A stretch of DNA of 64,000 bases. Origin: Micromonospora mirobrigensis. Lineage in GTDB: Bacteria > Actinomycetota > Actinomycetes > Mycobacteriales > Micromonosporaceae. The DNA is taken from assembly GCF_900091555.1 (NCBI RefSeq), contig NZ_FMCX01000001.1:124001-188000 (forward strand), written 5' to 3'. How positions within the stretch are numbered: the stretch's first letter is position 1; each line of letters starts with the position of its first letter. A program made the translations under genes and the position numbers. Shown here piece after piece: positions 36,018-45,064 of the stretch. The notes under the pieces are model-generated. The model was not told the DNA's origin. It saw nothing but the letters and a program-made list of their open reading frames with translations, and did not search any database.

Positions 36018-36840
36018 GGCCGGCGTCGCTCTCGTCGACGGTCGCCCCGGCGCCGGGCACGGACACCGGCACGGGCGGGACGTCCGCCGGCTCGGCCCCG
36101 GCGGGGGTGGTCTCTGCCGCCTCGGCGTCCGCCTGCTCGGTGAGCACCCGCCAGGCCGACTCGGCGGCCCGCTGCTCGGCCTCCTTCTTGCTCCGCCCGT
36201 CCGCGCCGCCGTACCGGTTGCCGGCGACGACCACCCAGGCGGTGAAGGTCTTCAGGTGGTCCGGGCCGGTGCCCTCGATCCGGTACTCCGGCACGCCCAG
36301 CCCGAGCGCCGCGGTCAGCTCCTGGAGGCTGGTCTTCCAGTCCAGGGCCGCGCCCCGCCCGGCCGACTCGGCCATCAGCGGGTCGAAGAGCCGGTGGATC
36401 ACGATGGCCGCGGTGTCCAGGCCGTACTGGAGGTAGATCGCGCCGAGCAGCGCCTCCAGGGTGTCGGCGAGGATGCTGGCCTTGTCCCGCCCGCCGGTGG
36501 CCTCCTCGCCCTTGCCGAGCAGCAGGTACGCGCCGAGCCCGTCGGGGCCGAGGCCGCGCGCCACGTCGGCCAGCGCCCGCATGTTGACCACGCTGGCCCG
36601 CAGCTTCGCCAGCTGCCCCTCGGGCAGGTCCGGGTGGTTGGAGAACAGGGCGGTGGTGATCACCACGCCGAGCACCGAGTCGCCGAGGAACTCCAGCCGC
36701 TCGTTGGTGGGCAGGCCACCGTTCTCGTACGCGTACGAGCGGTGGGTCAGGGCGCGCTCCAGCAGCTCCGGGTCGAGGGAGACGCCGAAGGCCGTCTCCA
36801 GGTGCGCGACGGGGGCGCGGCGGCGCTTGTCGTTGCTCAT
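36010..36840 (-). CDS. rnc: Ribonuclease III
   Basis: A 276-residue dsRNA endonuclease for rRNA and mRNA processing. The catalytic domain has [15 protein letters not shown] and [12 protein letters not shown] with the metal-binding acids. The dsRNA-binding domain follows ([24 protein letters not shown]-type end here [15 protein letters not shown]). A ~45-residue acidic Pro/Ala tail follows. The ATG at 36840 overlaps the plsX stop by four bases. The plsX-rnc-mutM order is conserved in actinobacteria. Confidence 0.96.
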   Translation of the reverse strand: MSNDKRRRAPVAHLETAFGVSLDPELLERALTHRSYAYENGGLPTNERLEFLGDSVLGVVITTALFSNHPDLPEGQLAKLRASVVNMRALADVARGLGPDGLGAYLLLGKGEEATGGRDKASILADTLEALLGAIYLQYGLDTAAIVIHRLFDPLMAESAGRGAALDWKTSLQELTAALGLGVPEYRIEGTGPDHLKTFTAWVVVAGNRYGGADGRSKKEAEQRAAESAWRVLTEQADAEAAETTPAGAEPADVPPVPVSVPGAGATVDESDAGRA

Positions 36841-37931
36841 GGTGCTGTCACCTCGGTGTCGGTGGTGTCTACGGGGAGGTCGGCGTCGGCCGGTGGCGTA
36901 CCGGCCAGCAGTGCGGCGACCCGCTCGACGGCGCCGCGGCGGTGCAGATGGGCGGCGAGGGCGATGCCGGAGGCCACGTCGTCGGCCCGGGCGGCGCCGT
37001 GACAGACGACCACCGTCCCGCCGACGCCGAGCAGGGCGGCGGCCCGGGGGGTGGTGTCGGCGGCCGGCCCGCCACCCGCCATCGCGTACGCGCCTTCGAT
37101 GGCCTTGAGCAGCACGTTGCCGGTGAAGCCGTCGGTGACCACCACGTCGGCGCGGGCGCCGAGGGTGACGTCGTAGCCCTCGACGAGGCCGACGTAGTGC
37201 CCGCCGCAGGGCAGCGCCTGGGCGGCGAGGACGCCGTCGGCGAGCCGCCGGACCCGGTCGCCCTTGCCCGCCTCGGTGCCCACCGAGAGCAGCCCCACCC
37301 GGGGCGCCTCGACGGCGTGCGCCACCGTGGCGTAGGCGGCGCCGAGCACCGCGTGCCGGGCCAGGGTGGCGGCCCGGGGCTCCAGGGAACCGCCCACGTC
37401 GAGCAGGACCACCCGGCCGGCGGCGGTCGGCAGCGACGCGGCCAGGGCCGGCCGACGGACGCCGGGCCAGCGGCCGAGGCCGAGGGCGGCGGCGGTGACG
37501 GTGGCGCCGGTGGAACCGGCGGAGACCAGCCCGTCCGCGGCGCCCTCGTGGACCGCCGCGACGGCGGCCCGGACGGTGCTGTGCGCACGGGCCGCGGTGG
37601 GATGGTCGGCCATGCCGACCGCGACCCGCACCGCACGGGAGGTGACCCGGGCGCGTTGCGCCGGGTCGAGGGCGTCGATCAGCTCGCCGGCCACCTCGTG
37701 GGGGCCGACGAGCAGCAGGTGCAGGTGCGGGTCGACGCGGATGGCCCGCAGAGCGCCGTCAACCACGACGGCGGGAGCATCGTCCCCGCCGAGGAGGTCG
37801 ACGGCGATCCGCGCGGTGCCCGGCTCCACCGCAACGCCGGCCGGATCAGGCCGGCCGGCGTCGGAGGGAGCCGGGGCACCGGGGGATCGCCCGGTCGTGC
37901 GCGCCACCCGACCCGGGGTCGGGGGCGTCAC
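36837..37931 (-). CDS. plsX: Phosphate acyltransferase PlsX
   Basis: A 364-residue enzyme that makes acyl-phosphate from acyl-ACP at the start of phospholipid synthesis. After a ~38-residue disordered N-terminus it shows [53 protein letters not shown] and [20 protein letters not shown]. The start is GTG 37931, 12 bases after rpmF; a shorter start near residue 37 cannot be excluded. Sequence around residues 150-190 is more divergent than in many PlsX proteins, but the family identity is clear. Confidence 0.92.
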   Translation of the reverse strand: MTPPTPGRVARTTGRSPGAPAPSDAGRPDPAGVAVEPGTARIAVDLLGGDDAPAVVVDGALRAIRVDPHLHLLLVGPHEVAGELIDALDPAQRARVTSRAVRVAVGMADHPTAARAHSTVRAAVAAVHEGAADGLVSAGSTGATVTAAALGLGRWPGVRRPALAASLPTAAGRVVLLDVGGSLEPRAATLARHAVLGAAYATVAHAVEAPRVGLLSVGTEAGKGDRVRRLADGVLAAQALPCGGHYVGLVEGYDVTLGARADVVVTDGFTGNVLLKAIEGAYAMAGGGPAADTTPRAAALLGVGGTVVVCHGAARADDVASGIALAAHLHRRGAVERVAALLAGTPPADADLPVDTTDTEVTAP

Positions 37932-37943
37932 TCGGCGTCCAGG

Positions 37944-38117
37944 TCAGACTTCGAGGACCTGGCGGCCGTTGTACGTGCCGCAGACGGAGCAGGCCGCGTG
38001 CGGCAGCTTCGGCGACTTGCACTGCGGGCAGGCCACGGTCGCCACCACGGCCGCCTTCCAGTTCGCCCGGCGGGACCGGGTGTTGCTGCGCGACATCTTG
38101 CGCTTCGGGACGGCCAC
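37944..38117 (-). CDS. rpmF: 50S ribosomal protein bL32
   Basis: A 57-residue ribosomal protein starting VAVPKRKMSRSNTRSRRANW, with GTG as start codon. Two CxxC pairs (CPQC at 30-33 and CSVC at 43-46) mark the zinc-binding form. It follows the DUF177 gene by five bases, the usual pairing, with GAGGAG in the junction as ribosome-binding site. Confidence 0.97.
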   Translation of the reverse strand: MAVPKRKMSRSNTRSRRANWKAAVVATVACPQCKSPKLPHAACSVCGTYNGRQVLEV

Positions 38118-38122
38118 GGTTC

Positions 38123-38686
38123 CTACTCCTCTGTACGGTTCAATTGCGACAGGCCCGCCCAACGCGGGTCGATCTGCTGGTGGCTGTGATCGGCCGGCAG
38201 ATCGTCCCAGTGCACCCCGCACTCGGGGCACAAACCTGGGCAGTCCTCCCGGCAGAGCGGGTTGGTCGGCAGTGTGAGCACCACCGCATCCCGCAGCGCC
38301 GGTTCCAGGTCGATCAGATCGTCCTGCATCCGGCCCACCTCGTCCTCGTCGGTCGTCTCGTCCGTGGTGCTGTTCTCGTACGCGTACAGCTCCTGGACGT
38401 TCACGGTCAACGAGTCGTCGATCTCGCGCAGGCAGCGCCCGCACTCGCCCCTGACGGGACCGCTGACGGTCCCGGAGACGAGCACGCCCTCGGACACCGA
38501 CTCCAACCTCAGGTCGAGGTCGAGGTCCGCGCCCTCCGGCACGCTGATCATCTCCACGCCGAGGTCCGCCGGTGCCGGCACGACCCGCTTGACGGTACGC
38601 AACGCACCAGGGCGACGCGGCAGGTCCCTCGTGTCGAGGACCAGCGGCGCCCTGGGGTCGAGTGATGAAGGCGAGTGCTTGGGCAT
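38123..38686 (-). CDS. YceD/DUF177 family protein
   Basis: A 187-residue DUF177 protein, the constant upstream neighbour of rpmF; in plants and E. coli the family is linked to 23S rRNA accumulation. Cysteine motifs suitable for a metal site are CGRCLREI near residue 85 and CREDCPGLCPECG near residue 150. The segment between them is rich in Asp/Glu/Thr. The ATG at 38686 begins PKHSPSSLDPRAPLVLDTRD. It is co-transcribed with rpmF and probably plsX-rnc-mutM. Confidence 0.92.
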   Translation of the reverse strand: MPKHSPSSLDPRAPLVLDTRDLPRRPGALRTVKRVVPAPADLGVEMISVPEGADLDLDLRLESVSEGVLVSGTVSGPVRGECGRCLREIDDSLTVNVQELYAYENSTTDETTDEDEVGRMQDDLIDLEPALRDAVVLTLPTNPLCREDCPGLCPECGVHWDDLPADHSHQQIDPRWAGLSQLNRTEE

Positions 38687-38888
38687 AGTTAGACTCCGGC
38701 CGGTAGAGGCCGACGAAAAAGGTTACCTGGAAGGGACGCGAACCGTCGAACCGGGGGCGTCGGTCCTCCCCGGCGGGCGGCTGCCGGCGGTGGCCGGCGA
38801 CACGCGTACCGCCGGCAAGGGTAGCGCGCCCACCGGGACGCACCGCCGCGACGGGGACCGCCCGGCCGCTCGGGACCGACCGCCCCGG

Positions 38889-39092
38889 TCACCGCCCGGA
38901 GGGGCGCCGGCGGGCGAGGTTCGCACCGACCAGGGCGGCGCACGCCACCAGGAAGGCGACGAGCAGGCCCTGCACCACCCAACCCACCGCGCCGCCGAGG
39001 GTGAGGGCGGCCAGCGCGATGAGGAGCGAGGTGAACGCGCAGAGCAGGGCGAGGGTGCGGTTCGACTCGGCGGTCGACGGGCGGTCGGTCAT
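38889..39092 (-). CDS. Small two-helix membrane protein
   Basis: A 67-residue protein with two predicted membrane helices (LALLCAFTSLLIALAALTLG; QGLLVAFLVACAALVGANLA) and a short basic tail ARRRPSGR. The ATG 39092 is preceded by GGAGAGAAG. I do not recognise a named family. It lies between sepIVA and DUF177 on the same strand. A role at the membrane in division or envelope functions is only a guess from context. Confidence 0.7.
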   Translation of the reverse strand: MTDRPSTAESNRTLALLCAFTSLLIALAALTLGGAVGWVVQGLLVAFLVACAALVGANLARRRPSGR

Positions 39093-39168
39093 CTTCTCTC
39101 CACTCCGTTGGTCTCTGCGCTGCCGCACCGCACCGGCGTCCCGGGTCACGGACGGGGCGCGGACCGGA

Positions 39169-39666
39169 TCAGAACGGCAGCGGGCGTTCCGCCTCGTCCC
39201 CACCGAAGGTGCCGATCTCCCGCAGCGCGTGCATCTTGTCCCGGCCACGCTCTATCGAGGCAAGCGCCCGGGTGAGGAACTGCTCGAAGTTCGCCAGCGC
39301 GGTGTCGACGTAGTCGTCCACCTCCTCGCGGAGGCGCTGCGCCTCGGCCCGGGCCTCGGCCACGATCCGGGCGCCCTCGTGCTCGGCCGAGACCGTGATC
39401 TCGTTCACCGAGACCAGCCGGGCGTGTTCCGCCTCACCCTCGCTGATGATCCGGTCCGCCTCGCGCTTGCCGGCGTCCATGATCTTGTCCCGCTCCTCCA
39501 GCAGCGCGGCCGCCCGGCGAAGGTCGGCGGGGAGCTCGGCGCGCAGCTCGTCGAGGGCCGCGATCATCTCGCCCCGGTCGACCATGCAGTTGTTCCGGGA
39601 CATCGGGACGGAGCGCGCCTGCTCCACCATGGCGATCAGTTCGTCGATGCGATCGAGCGGGTCCAC
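39169..39666 (-). CDS. SepIVA-like DivIVA-domain cell-division protein
   Basis: A 165-residue coiled-coil protein resembling mycobacterial SepIVA, a septation factor. It starts DPLDRIDELIAMVEQARSVP, has MVDRGEMIAALDELRAELP and a long heptad region (EAEHARLVSVNEITVSAEHE; RAEAQRLREEVDDYV). As in mycobacteria it lies next to coaD on the same strand. The start is GTG 39666. It should act at the cytoplasmic face of the septum or pole. Family assignment rests on sequence resemblance and synteny. Confidence 0.82.
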   Translation of the reverse strand: MDPLDRIDELIAMVEQARSVPMSRNNCMVDRGEMIAALDELRAELPADLRRAAALLEERDKIMDAGKREADRIISEGEAEHARLVSVNEITVSAEHEGARIVAEARAEAQRLREEVDDYVDTALANFEQFLTRALASIERGRDKMHALREIGTFGGDEAERPLPF

Positions 39667-39838
39667 CGGTACCTCACTCCTGTCGTTCGTCGGCCGACCT
39701 ACATGATGCGGGCTGCGGCCGGGTTCCCGCTTGCGTCAATCATGTCCTGCACGGGCGACGGGAGAGCCACGCGGCCGGCCCGGCGCGCCGTGTCTCGTCG
39801 GCAGCGGGCCGGGTCGGGCCGGCTGACGGTGGTCGTGA

Positions 39839-40327
39839 TCAGGCGCGCGGCTGCGGGCCGAGGCGGGACTGGAGCGCCTCCCGGACCACGTCCGGCACGT
39901 GCGCCGAGATGTCGCCGCCCCACTTGGCCACGTCCTTGACCAGGCTGGAGGAGAGGAACGAGTAGAGCGGGTTGGTCGGCATGAAGAGGGTCTCCACGCC
40001 GGCCAGGCCGATGTTCATCTGGGCCATCTGCAACTCGTAGTCGAAGTCGCTGACGGCGCGCAGCCCCTTGATCAGCACGCTGGCACGCTGGGCCCGGCAG
40101 AAGTCGACCAGCAGCCCGCGGAACGACTCCACCCGGACGTTGTCGTACGACGCGGTCACCTCGCGGAGCATCTCGATCCGCTCCTCGACCGTGAACAGGC
40201 CGCTCTTCGACTGGTTGACCAGCACGCCCACGATCACCTCGTCGAACAGCCGGCTGGCCCGCCCGATGATGTCGAGGTGTCCGTTGGTGACCGGGTCGAA
40301 GGAGCCGGGGCACACCGCACGTCTCAT
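39839..40327 (-). CDS. coaD: Phosphopantetheine adenylyltransferase
   Basis: A 162-residue enzyme of coenzyme A synthesis that forms dephospho-CoA. The nucleotidyltransferase motif [11 protein letters not shown] and the opening [15 protein letters not shown] are diagnostic; [20 protein letters not shown] and the C-terminal [14 protein letters not shown] complete the family. The ATG at 40327 overlaps the rsmD stop by four bases. Confidence 0.97.
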   Translation of the reverse strand: MRRAVCPGSFDPVTNGHLDIIGRASRLFDEVIVGVLVNQSKSGLFTVEERIEMLREVTASYDNVRVESFRGLLVDFCRAQRASVLIKGLRAVSDFDYELQMAQMNIGLAGVETLFMPTNPLYSFLSSSLVKDVAKWGGDISAHVPDVVREALQSRLGPQPRA

Positions 40328-40887
40328 GATCGGCGACCGTACCAAAGGGTGGTCTCGCCGTAGCGGCGGCTGCGCTCGGCAGTGAGCCCCTGCACCCAGT
40401 CGACCGGCCCGGTACGACTGGACCGCTCCACCACCACGAGGGCGTCCGGGGCCAGCCACTCCCGCTCGACCAGCGCGGTCAGCACCGCGGTGATCTCGTC
40501 GTCGGCGACCGCGTACGGCGGGTCGGCGAAGACCACGTCGTAGGGCTCACCGCCCGGACCTGCCGCCAGCACGGTGGCCACCTTCCCGGTGACCAGCCGG
40601 GCGGCCGGCACGGCCCGCAGGGCCGCCACGTTCTCCCGGATCACCCGGGCCGCCCGCGCGTCGGACTCCACCAGCAGGACGTGCTCGGCACCCCGGGAGA
40701 GCGCCTCCAGCCCGACCGCGCCGGAGCCGGCGTACAGGTCGGCGAAGCGGGCGCCCACCAGGTCCACCTCGGTCTGCACGGCGCTGAACAAGGCCTCCCG
40801 GACCCGGTCGGAGGTGGGCCGGGTGCCGGCGCCCGGCGGCGCGGCGATCCGGCGGCCGCCGTGCGTGCCGGCCACGATCCGGGTCAC
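40324..40887 (-). CDS. rsmD: 16S rRNA (guanine(966)-N(2))-methyltransferase RsmD
   Basis: A 187-residue rRNA methyltransferase. [15 protein letters not shown], the SAM-binding [18 protein letters not shown] and the N6/N2-methyltransferase motif FADPPYAV are clear. The start is GTG 40887 with GGAGGGG before it. It is coupled to coaD by a four-base overlap. Confidence 0.95.
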   Translation of the reverse strand: MTRIVAGTHGGRRIAAPPGAGTRPTSDRVREALFSAVQTEVDLVGARFADLYAGSGAVGLEALSRGAEHVLLVESDARAARVIRENVAALRAVPAARLVTGKVATVLAAGPGGEPYDVVFADPPYAVADDEITAVLTALVEREWLAPDALVVVERSSRTGPVDWVQGLTAERSRRYGETTLWYGRRS

Positions 40888-41244
40888 GCGCCCCTCCCGC
40901 CGGCCGGGACCGTCTGGGCCGGTCGGCCGGCCCGGTCGAGGTGCTCACTCACACCCGTGACGCTACGCGACGTACGGCCCGAACCGACAAACACGGTGCG
41001 TATGCCCAAGGGGAGGTTCAGGTGACGCAACGCCTATCAATGATCACGAATTCGCATCATCATCCTTAGTGGCCGCTGAGCGCTGTGACGTGAAGAGCGT
41101 TCTCGCTAGGGTCTGCCGGGTGTCGGCGGGGAGGTCCGCCGGCACGCGGCGTCGGCGAGGCGCCGCCGCGGGCCGCAACACTCCCCGCAGGCGACCGTCG
41201 GCCTCAGCCCACGCCACCCGAAGCCCTTCACCCCAGGAGTACCC
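40888..41244. other. 357-bp divergent intergenic region rsmD / LPLTG gene
   Basis: The region must hold the rsmD-coaD promoter on the minus strand and holds a plausible plus-strand promoter at 41084-41112. The stretch 41000-41070 is AT-richer than average (CAACGCCTATCAATGATCACG). The last ~125 bases form an untranslated leader for the surface protein, with CAGGAG just before its start. No coding frame is supported on the basis of codon use. Confidence 0.5.
41084..41112 (+). promoter_or_regulatory. Candidate promoter of the LPLTG surface protein gene
   Basis: TGTGAC (41084-41089) and TAGGGT (41107-41112) are separated by 17 bases, with a predicted start about 125 bases before the GTG. Confidence 0.5.
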
Positions 41245-42321
41245 GTGATCCGTCCGAAGCTGTCGCCGCGGCGACCGCTCGCCCTCATCGGCGCGACCCT
41301 GGTCGGCCTGGCCGCCGCGACCGCCGTCGCCGCCCCCGCCAGCGCGCACCACTCGATCGTCTCCGGCACCGGCTGCAAGCTGGAGTCGGGCGACTACGAG
41401 GTCCAGTGGACCGTGCAGAACAGCGAGCGGGACATCGCCGGCAAGATCACCGAGGTGTGGACGCCGTCCGCCACCGAGATCGTCGGCATCGCGGTCGGCA
41501 CCGACCTGCCCAAGGCCCCCGACGGCGAACTGAAGGGCCAGCAGGTCGTCAAGGCCGGCGAGAAGGCCGAGCTGAAGATCAGCGCCGAGTGGTGGCGCGG
41601 CGACCGGCGCATCACCAACACCGTGACGCAGACCGCCGTCCTCTCCGGAGACTGCGCGCCGACCAGCACCCCCACCCCGGAGCCGAGCAGCCCGGAGCCG
41701 ACTCAGAGCCCGGAGCCGTCGCAGAGCCCCGAGGTCACCCCGAGCCCGAGCACGCCGGAGGAGACCACCAGCCCGGAGCCGAGCACCTCGCCGAGCGAGG
41801 AGCCCAGCAGCCCGGCCCCGAGCAGCCCGGCGCCGACCACCCCGGCCCCGACCTCGCCGGCCCCCACCCCGCAGCCGAGCGAGCCGACCGGCCCGCTGGT
41901 GCCCGAGGAGCCGAACGCCCCGGTCTTCGAGATCATCTTCGCCTGTGACGCGCTGGCCGTCACCGCCGACAACCCGGCCGACGGGGTGACCGCCACCATC
42001 GTCTTCACCACCGACAAGGGCACCACCAAGGAGCTCAAGCTGGTGCCGGGCAAGAAGACCGAGGTCGTCTTCGAGGCGTACGAGGGTCTGACCGTCACCC
42101 CGAGCTTCCCCGGCGAGAAGCCCAACCCGGCCGACGCCGTGGCGTGGGAGAAGCCGGCCGACTGCGCCCCCGGCGCGGGCGGCGGCAACGAGGACGGCCC
42201 GACCCTGCCGCTGACCGGTGCCGCGACCGGCGCCATCGTGGCCGGCGCCGCGGTGCTGCTCGCCGCCGGTGTGGCGCTCTTCGTGGTGGCCCGCCGCCGC
42301 AAGGTCCGCTTCACCGCCTGA
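41245..42321 (+). CDS. Sortase-type (LPLTG) cell-wall-anchored protein
   Basis: A 358-residue exported surface protein. It has a signal peptide ending PASAHHS, an N-terminal domain with a two-cysteine pair (TGCKLESGDYEVQW; LSGDCAPTST), a ~80-residue Pro/Ser/Glu/Thr spacer, a second beta-rich domain (FEIIFACDALAVTADNP to ADCAPG), then LPLTG, a membrane helix and RRRK. LPLTG fits the LPxTG sorting signal, so a sortase should attach it to peptidoglycan. The function of the two domains is unknown. Start GTG 41245 after CAGGAG. A perfect hairpin follows its stop. Confidence 0.88.
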   Translation: MIRPKLSPRRPLALIGATLVGLAAATAVAAPASAHHSIVSGTGCKLESGDYEVQWTVQNSERDIAGKITEVWTPSATEIVGIAVGTDLPKAPDGELKGQQVVKAGEKAELKISAEWWRGDRRITNTVTQTAVLSGDCAPTSTPTPEPSSPEPTQSPEPSQSPEVTPSPSTPEETTSPEPSTSPSEEPSSPAPSSPAPTTPAPTSPAPTPQPSEPTGPLVPEEPNAPVFEIIFACDALAVTADNPADGVTATIVFTTDKGTTKELKLVPGKKTEVVFEAYEGLTVTPSFPGEKPNPADAVAWEKPADCAPGAGGGNEDGPTLPLTGAATGAIVAGAAVLLAAGVALFVVARRRKVRFTA

Positions 42322-42337
42322 TCCACCGCACGACGCC

Positions 42338-42373
42338 CGAGGGCGCGCCGACCGTCTGGTCGGCGCGCCCTCG
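42338..42373. terminator. Terminator after the LPLTG gene
   Basis: A 16-bp perfect stem (CGAGGGCGCGCCGACC and complement) with a four-base loop, 17 bases after the stop codon. Confidence 0.85.
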
Positions 42374-42512
42374 CCGTCTGCGCCCTCGCCGTCTGCGCCC
42401 TCCGCCCGGGGCACCCCTACCCGCCGGGGCGGCCCCACCTGCCCCCCACTCGAGAACGCCGCTGCCTGTGCGCCTGCCAGCGCCGACGAGAGTCGCCAGG
42501 GTCCAGCCCGGA

Positions 42513-42600
42513 TCTGCGCCTGCGTCTCCCCGGGGTGCGCGCCTGCGTTCCGCCGGTGTGCGCCTGCGATACGCCGGGTGCGCGCCTGCACCTCGTCCGG
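42513..42600. repeat. Degenerate ~21-bp tandem repeat
   Basis: Four adjacent units share the pattern TGCGC(GC)CTGC followed by a variable half ending in CCGG: for example GTGCGCGCCTGCGTTCCGCC, GTGTGCGCCTGCGATACGCC and GTGCGCGCCTGCACCTCGTC. The period is 21-22 bp. Confidence 0.65.
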
Positions 42601-42631
42601 GTGTGTCCCAGGCGGAGTGCTGATGCGGCGA

Positions 42632-42681
42632 CGAGCGTGATGACTCTCAGGTATAAATATTCCTCAGAGTCATCACGCTCG
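42632..42681. repeat. 50-bp palindromic element A
   Basis: Perfect 16-bp arms (CGAGCGTGATGACTCT and its complement) flank an AT-rich 18-base centre that includes TATAAATATTCC. The right arm is followed by AAAAAG. It has the same length, outer arms and flanking A-run as element B at 59116-59165, but different inner arm bases that are still paired. Confidence 0.85.
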
Positions 42682-42862
42682 AAAAAGTCATGCCCGCCAG
42701 CGCGCCCGGTCCGCGGCGACTGCCCGCCCAGCCCACCGGTTGCGCGTCGAGCGGGGGCGAATGTCGGCCGGGCCCGTGCCCGTCGGCCGGGTGGCCGGGC
42801 GGCCCGGCGGCCCGGCGGCCCGCTGCAGGGGGCCACGACGGTGGCCGTCGGGTCCGAGCCGG

Positions 42863-45064
42863 TCAGCCCTTTTCCAGGTATTCCGCGCGTTCCTCGTCGA
42901 CCAGGGCGGCCACCGAGGCGGCCAGCGCCGGATGACGGGACAGGTCGGGATCCTCCTCGACCAGCACCACCGCCTCGGCCCGGGCGTCCCGGATCAGGTC
43001 GGTGTCCCGCAGCAGCGACAGCAGCCGCAGGTGGGACCGGCGACCGGACTGGGTCGCGCCCAGCACGTCACCCTCGCGCCGCTGCTCCAGGTCGAGCTCG
43101 GCCAGCTTGAAGCCGTCCGTGGTGGACGCCACCGCGTCCAGGCGCACCCGCGCCGACGAACCCTCGGCCGCCTCGCTGACCAGCAGGCAGAGGCCCGCCG
43201 CGCTGCCCCGGCCGACCCGGCCGCGGAGCTGGTGCAGCTGCGACACCCCGAACCGGTCGGCGTCCAGCACGATCATCACGGTGGCGTTGGGCACGTTCAC
43301 CCCGACCTCGACCACGGTGGTCGCCACCAGCACGTCGATCCCGCCGTCGGCGAAGGAGCGCATCACCGCGTCCTTCTCGTCGGCCGGCAACCGGCCGTGC
43401 AGCACCCCGATCCGCAGCCCGTGCAGCGGCCCCTCGGCGAGCAGCGGCGCCACCTCGGTCACCGCCAGCGGCGGACGCCGACCGTTGTCGTCCTCCCGGG
43501 GCGGTTCCTCGTCCGAGACCGGACCCTCGCCGATCCGCGGGCAGACCACGTACGCCTGGTGCCCGGCGGCCACCTCCTCGCGCAGTCGGCGCCAGGCCCG
43601 GTCCAGGAAGGCCGGCTTCTCGGCGGCCGGGACCACGTGCGAGGCGATCGGCGAGCGCCCCTGCGGCAGCTGGGACAGCACGGAGGTCTCCAGGTCGCCG
43701 TAGACGGTCATGGCGACGGTGCGCGGGATCGGGGTCGCGGTCATCACCAGCACGTGCGGCGGCTGGTCGGCCTTGGCGCGCAGCGCGTCGCGCTGCTCCA
43801 CGCCGAAGCGGTGCTGCTCGTCGACGACCACCAGCCCGAGGTCGGCGAAGTCGACGCCCTCGTAGAGCAGCGCGTGGGTGCCCAGCACGATGCCGGCCCG
43901 CCCCTCGGCGACCTCGGCGAGCGCCCGGCGTCGGGCCGCCGCGCCGAGTGAGCCGGTGACCAGCTCCACCCTGGTCGCGTCGTCGGCCGCGCCCAGCTCG
44001 CCGGCGCGGGCGAGCGGGCCGAGCAGGTCGAGCACGCCCCGGTAGTGCTGGGCGGCGAGCACCTCGGTCGGGGCGAGCAGCGCCGCCTGCCCGCCGGCGT
44101 CGACCACCTGGAGCATGGCCCGCAACGCCACCACCGTCTTGCCGCTACCCACCTCGCCCTGGAGCAGCCGGTGCATCGGGTGCGGCTCGGCCAGGTCGGC
44201 GGCGATCTCCACGGCGACGTCCCGCTGGCCGGCGGTCAGCTCGTACGGCAGCCGGGCGTCGAACGCGTCGAGCAGACCACCCGGCTTCGGCGGGCGCGCC
44301 TTCGCCGGCCACGAGGCGGCCCGGAGCTTGCGCTGCACCAGGGTCAGCTGGACGGCGAACGCCTCGTCCCACTTGAGCCGGCGGCGGGCCCGGTACAGCT
44401 CCTCCTGGCTCGACGGCCGGTGGATCTCGCGCAGCGCCGCCCCGATGCCCACCAGGTTCCGGTTGGCCCGCACGGTCGCCGGCAGCGGATCCTCCGGCGG
44501 GGTGAAGGTGTCCAGCACCACCCGTACGCAACGGGCGATCACCCAGGTCGGCACGGCCGCGGCGGCCGGGTAGACCGGGATCAGCGCGCCGGCGAACTCC
44601 TCGACCTCCTCGTTGGCCGCCGCCTCGCCGTCGCCGCCCTCGCCGAGCAGGACGTACTCCGGGCCGTTGAGCTGGCGCTTGCCGCGGAACTCGGTGACCT
44701 TGCCGGCGAACAGGCCCCACCGGCCCGGCCGCAGCTCCCGTTCCCGCCACGCCTGGTTGCCGAAGAAGGTCAGCGTCAGCACCCCGCCGGAGCCGTCGCC
44801 GACGGTGACCTCCAGCAGGTTGCCACGCCGCTGGCGCATCGGCCGGACCGCGGTCCGCTGCACCTGGGCCAGCACGGTCACCTGCTCGCCGACGTCGAGC
44901 GAACGGATGTCGGTGTGCTCGCCGCGCTCGTCGTACCGGCGGGGGAAGTGGTAGATCAGGTCGCCGGCGGTGTGCAGGTCGAGGTGGCTCGCCAGGGCCT
45001 TGGCGGTCTTCTCCCCCACCAGCTTCTTCAACGGAGTGTCCACCGTGGACGGCTCGGACGTCAT
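42863..45064 (-). CDS. recG: ATP-dependent DNA helicase RecG
   Basis: A 733-residue branch-migration helicase that processes stalled forks and Holliday junctions. The N-terminal wedge domain has GDLIYHFPRRYDERG; the helicase core shows GEVGSGKTVVALRAML (motif I), VDEQHRFGVEQR (motif II), MTATPIPRTVAM (motif III) and QLRGRVGRG (motif VI). A ~20-residue acidic insertion (SDEEPPREDDNGRR) lies in helicase domain 2. The ATG at 45064 overlaps the DAK2 gene's stop by four bases. Confidence 0.96.
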   Translation of the reverse strand: MTSEPSTVDTPLKKLVGEKTAKALASHLDLHTAGDLIYHFPRRYDERGEHTDIRSLDVGEQVTVLAQVQRTAVRPMRQRRGNLLEVTVGDGSGGVLTLTFFGNQAWRERELRPGRWGLFAGKVTEFRGKRQLNGPEYVLLGEGGDGEAAANEEVEEFAGALIPVYPAAAAVPTWVIARCVRVVLDTFTPPEDPLPATVRANRNLVGIGAALREIHRPSSQEELYRARRRLKWDEAFAVQLTLVQRKLRAASWPAKARPPKPGGLLDAFDARLPYELTAGQRDVAVEIAADLAEPHPMHRLLQGEVGSGKTVVALRAMLQVVDAGGQAALLAPTEVLAAQHYRGVLDLLGPLARAGELGAADDATRVELVTGSLGAAARRRALAEVAEGRAGIVLGTHALLYEGVDFADLGLVVVDEQHRFGVEQRDALRAKADQPPHVLVMTATPIPRTVAMTVYGDLETSVLSQLPQGRSPIASHVVPAAEKPAFLDRAWRRLREEVAAGHQAYVVCPRIGEGPVSDEEPPREDDNGRRPPLAVTEVAPLLAEGPLHGLRIGVLHGRLPADEKDAVMRSFADGGIDVLVATTVVEVGVNVPNATVMIVLDADRFGVSQLHQLRGRVGRGSAAGLCLLVSEAAEGSSARVRLDAVASTTDGFKLAELDLEQRREGDVLGATQSGRRSHLRLLSLLRDTDLIRDARAEAVVLVEEDPDLSRHPALAASVAALVDEERAEYLEKG

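Larger units (their letters stand above)
42322..42862. other. 541-bp convergent intergenic region rich in repeats
   Basis: The region lies between the surface-protein stop and the recG stop. In order it holds a perfect terminator hairpin, two and a half copies of a 15-bp unit GCGCCCTCGCCGTCT (about 42365-42405), a degenerate ~21-bp tandem array (42513-42600), a 50-bp palindromic element (42632-42681) and a GGCCCGGCG-type simple repeat near 42790-42830. I see no gene in it. Confidence 0.6.

Noticed and set aside
41650..41900. Pro/Ser/Thr-rich tandem sequence as a DNA repeat array
   Set aside because: It is coding sequence for the spacer of the LPLTG protein; the nucleotide units are not regular enough to call a separate repeat.
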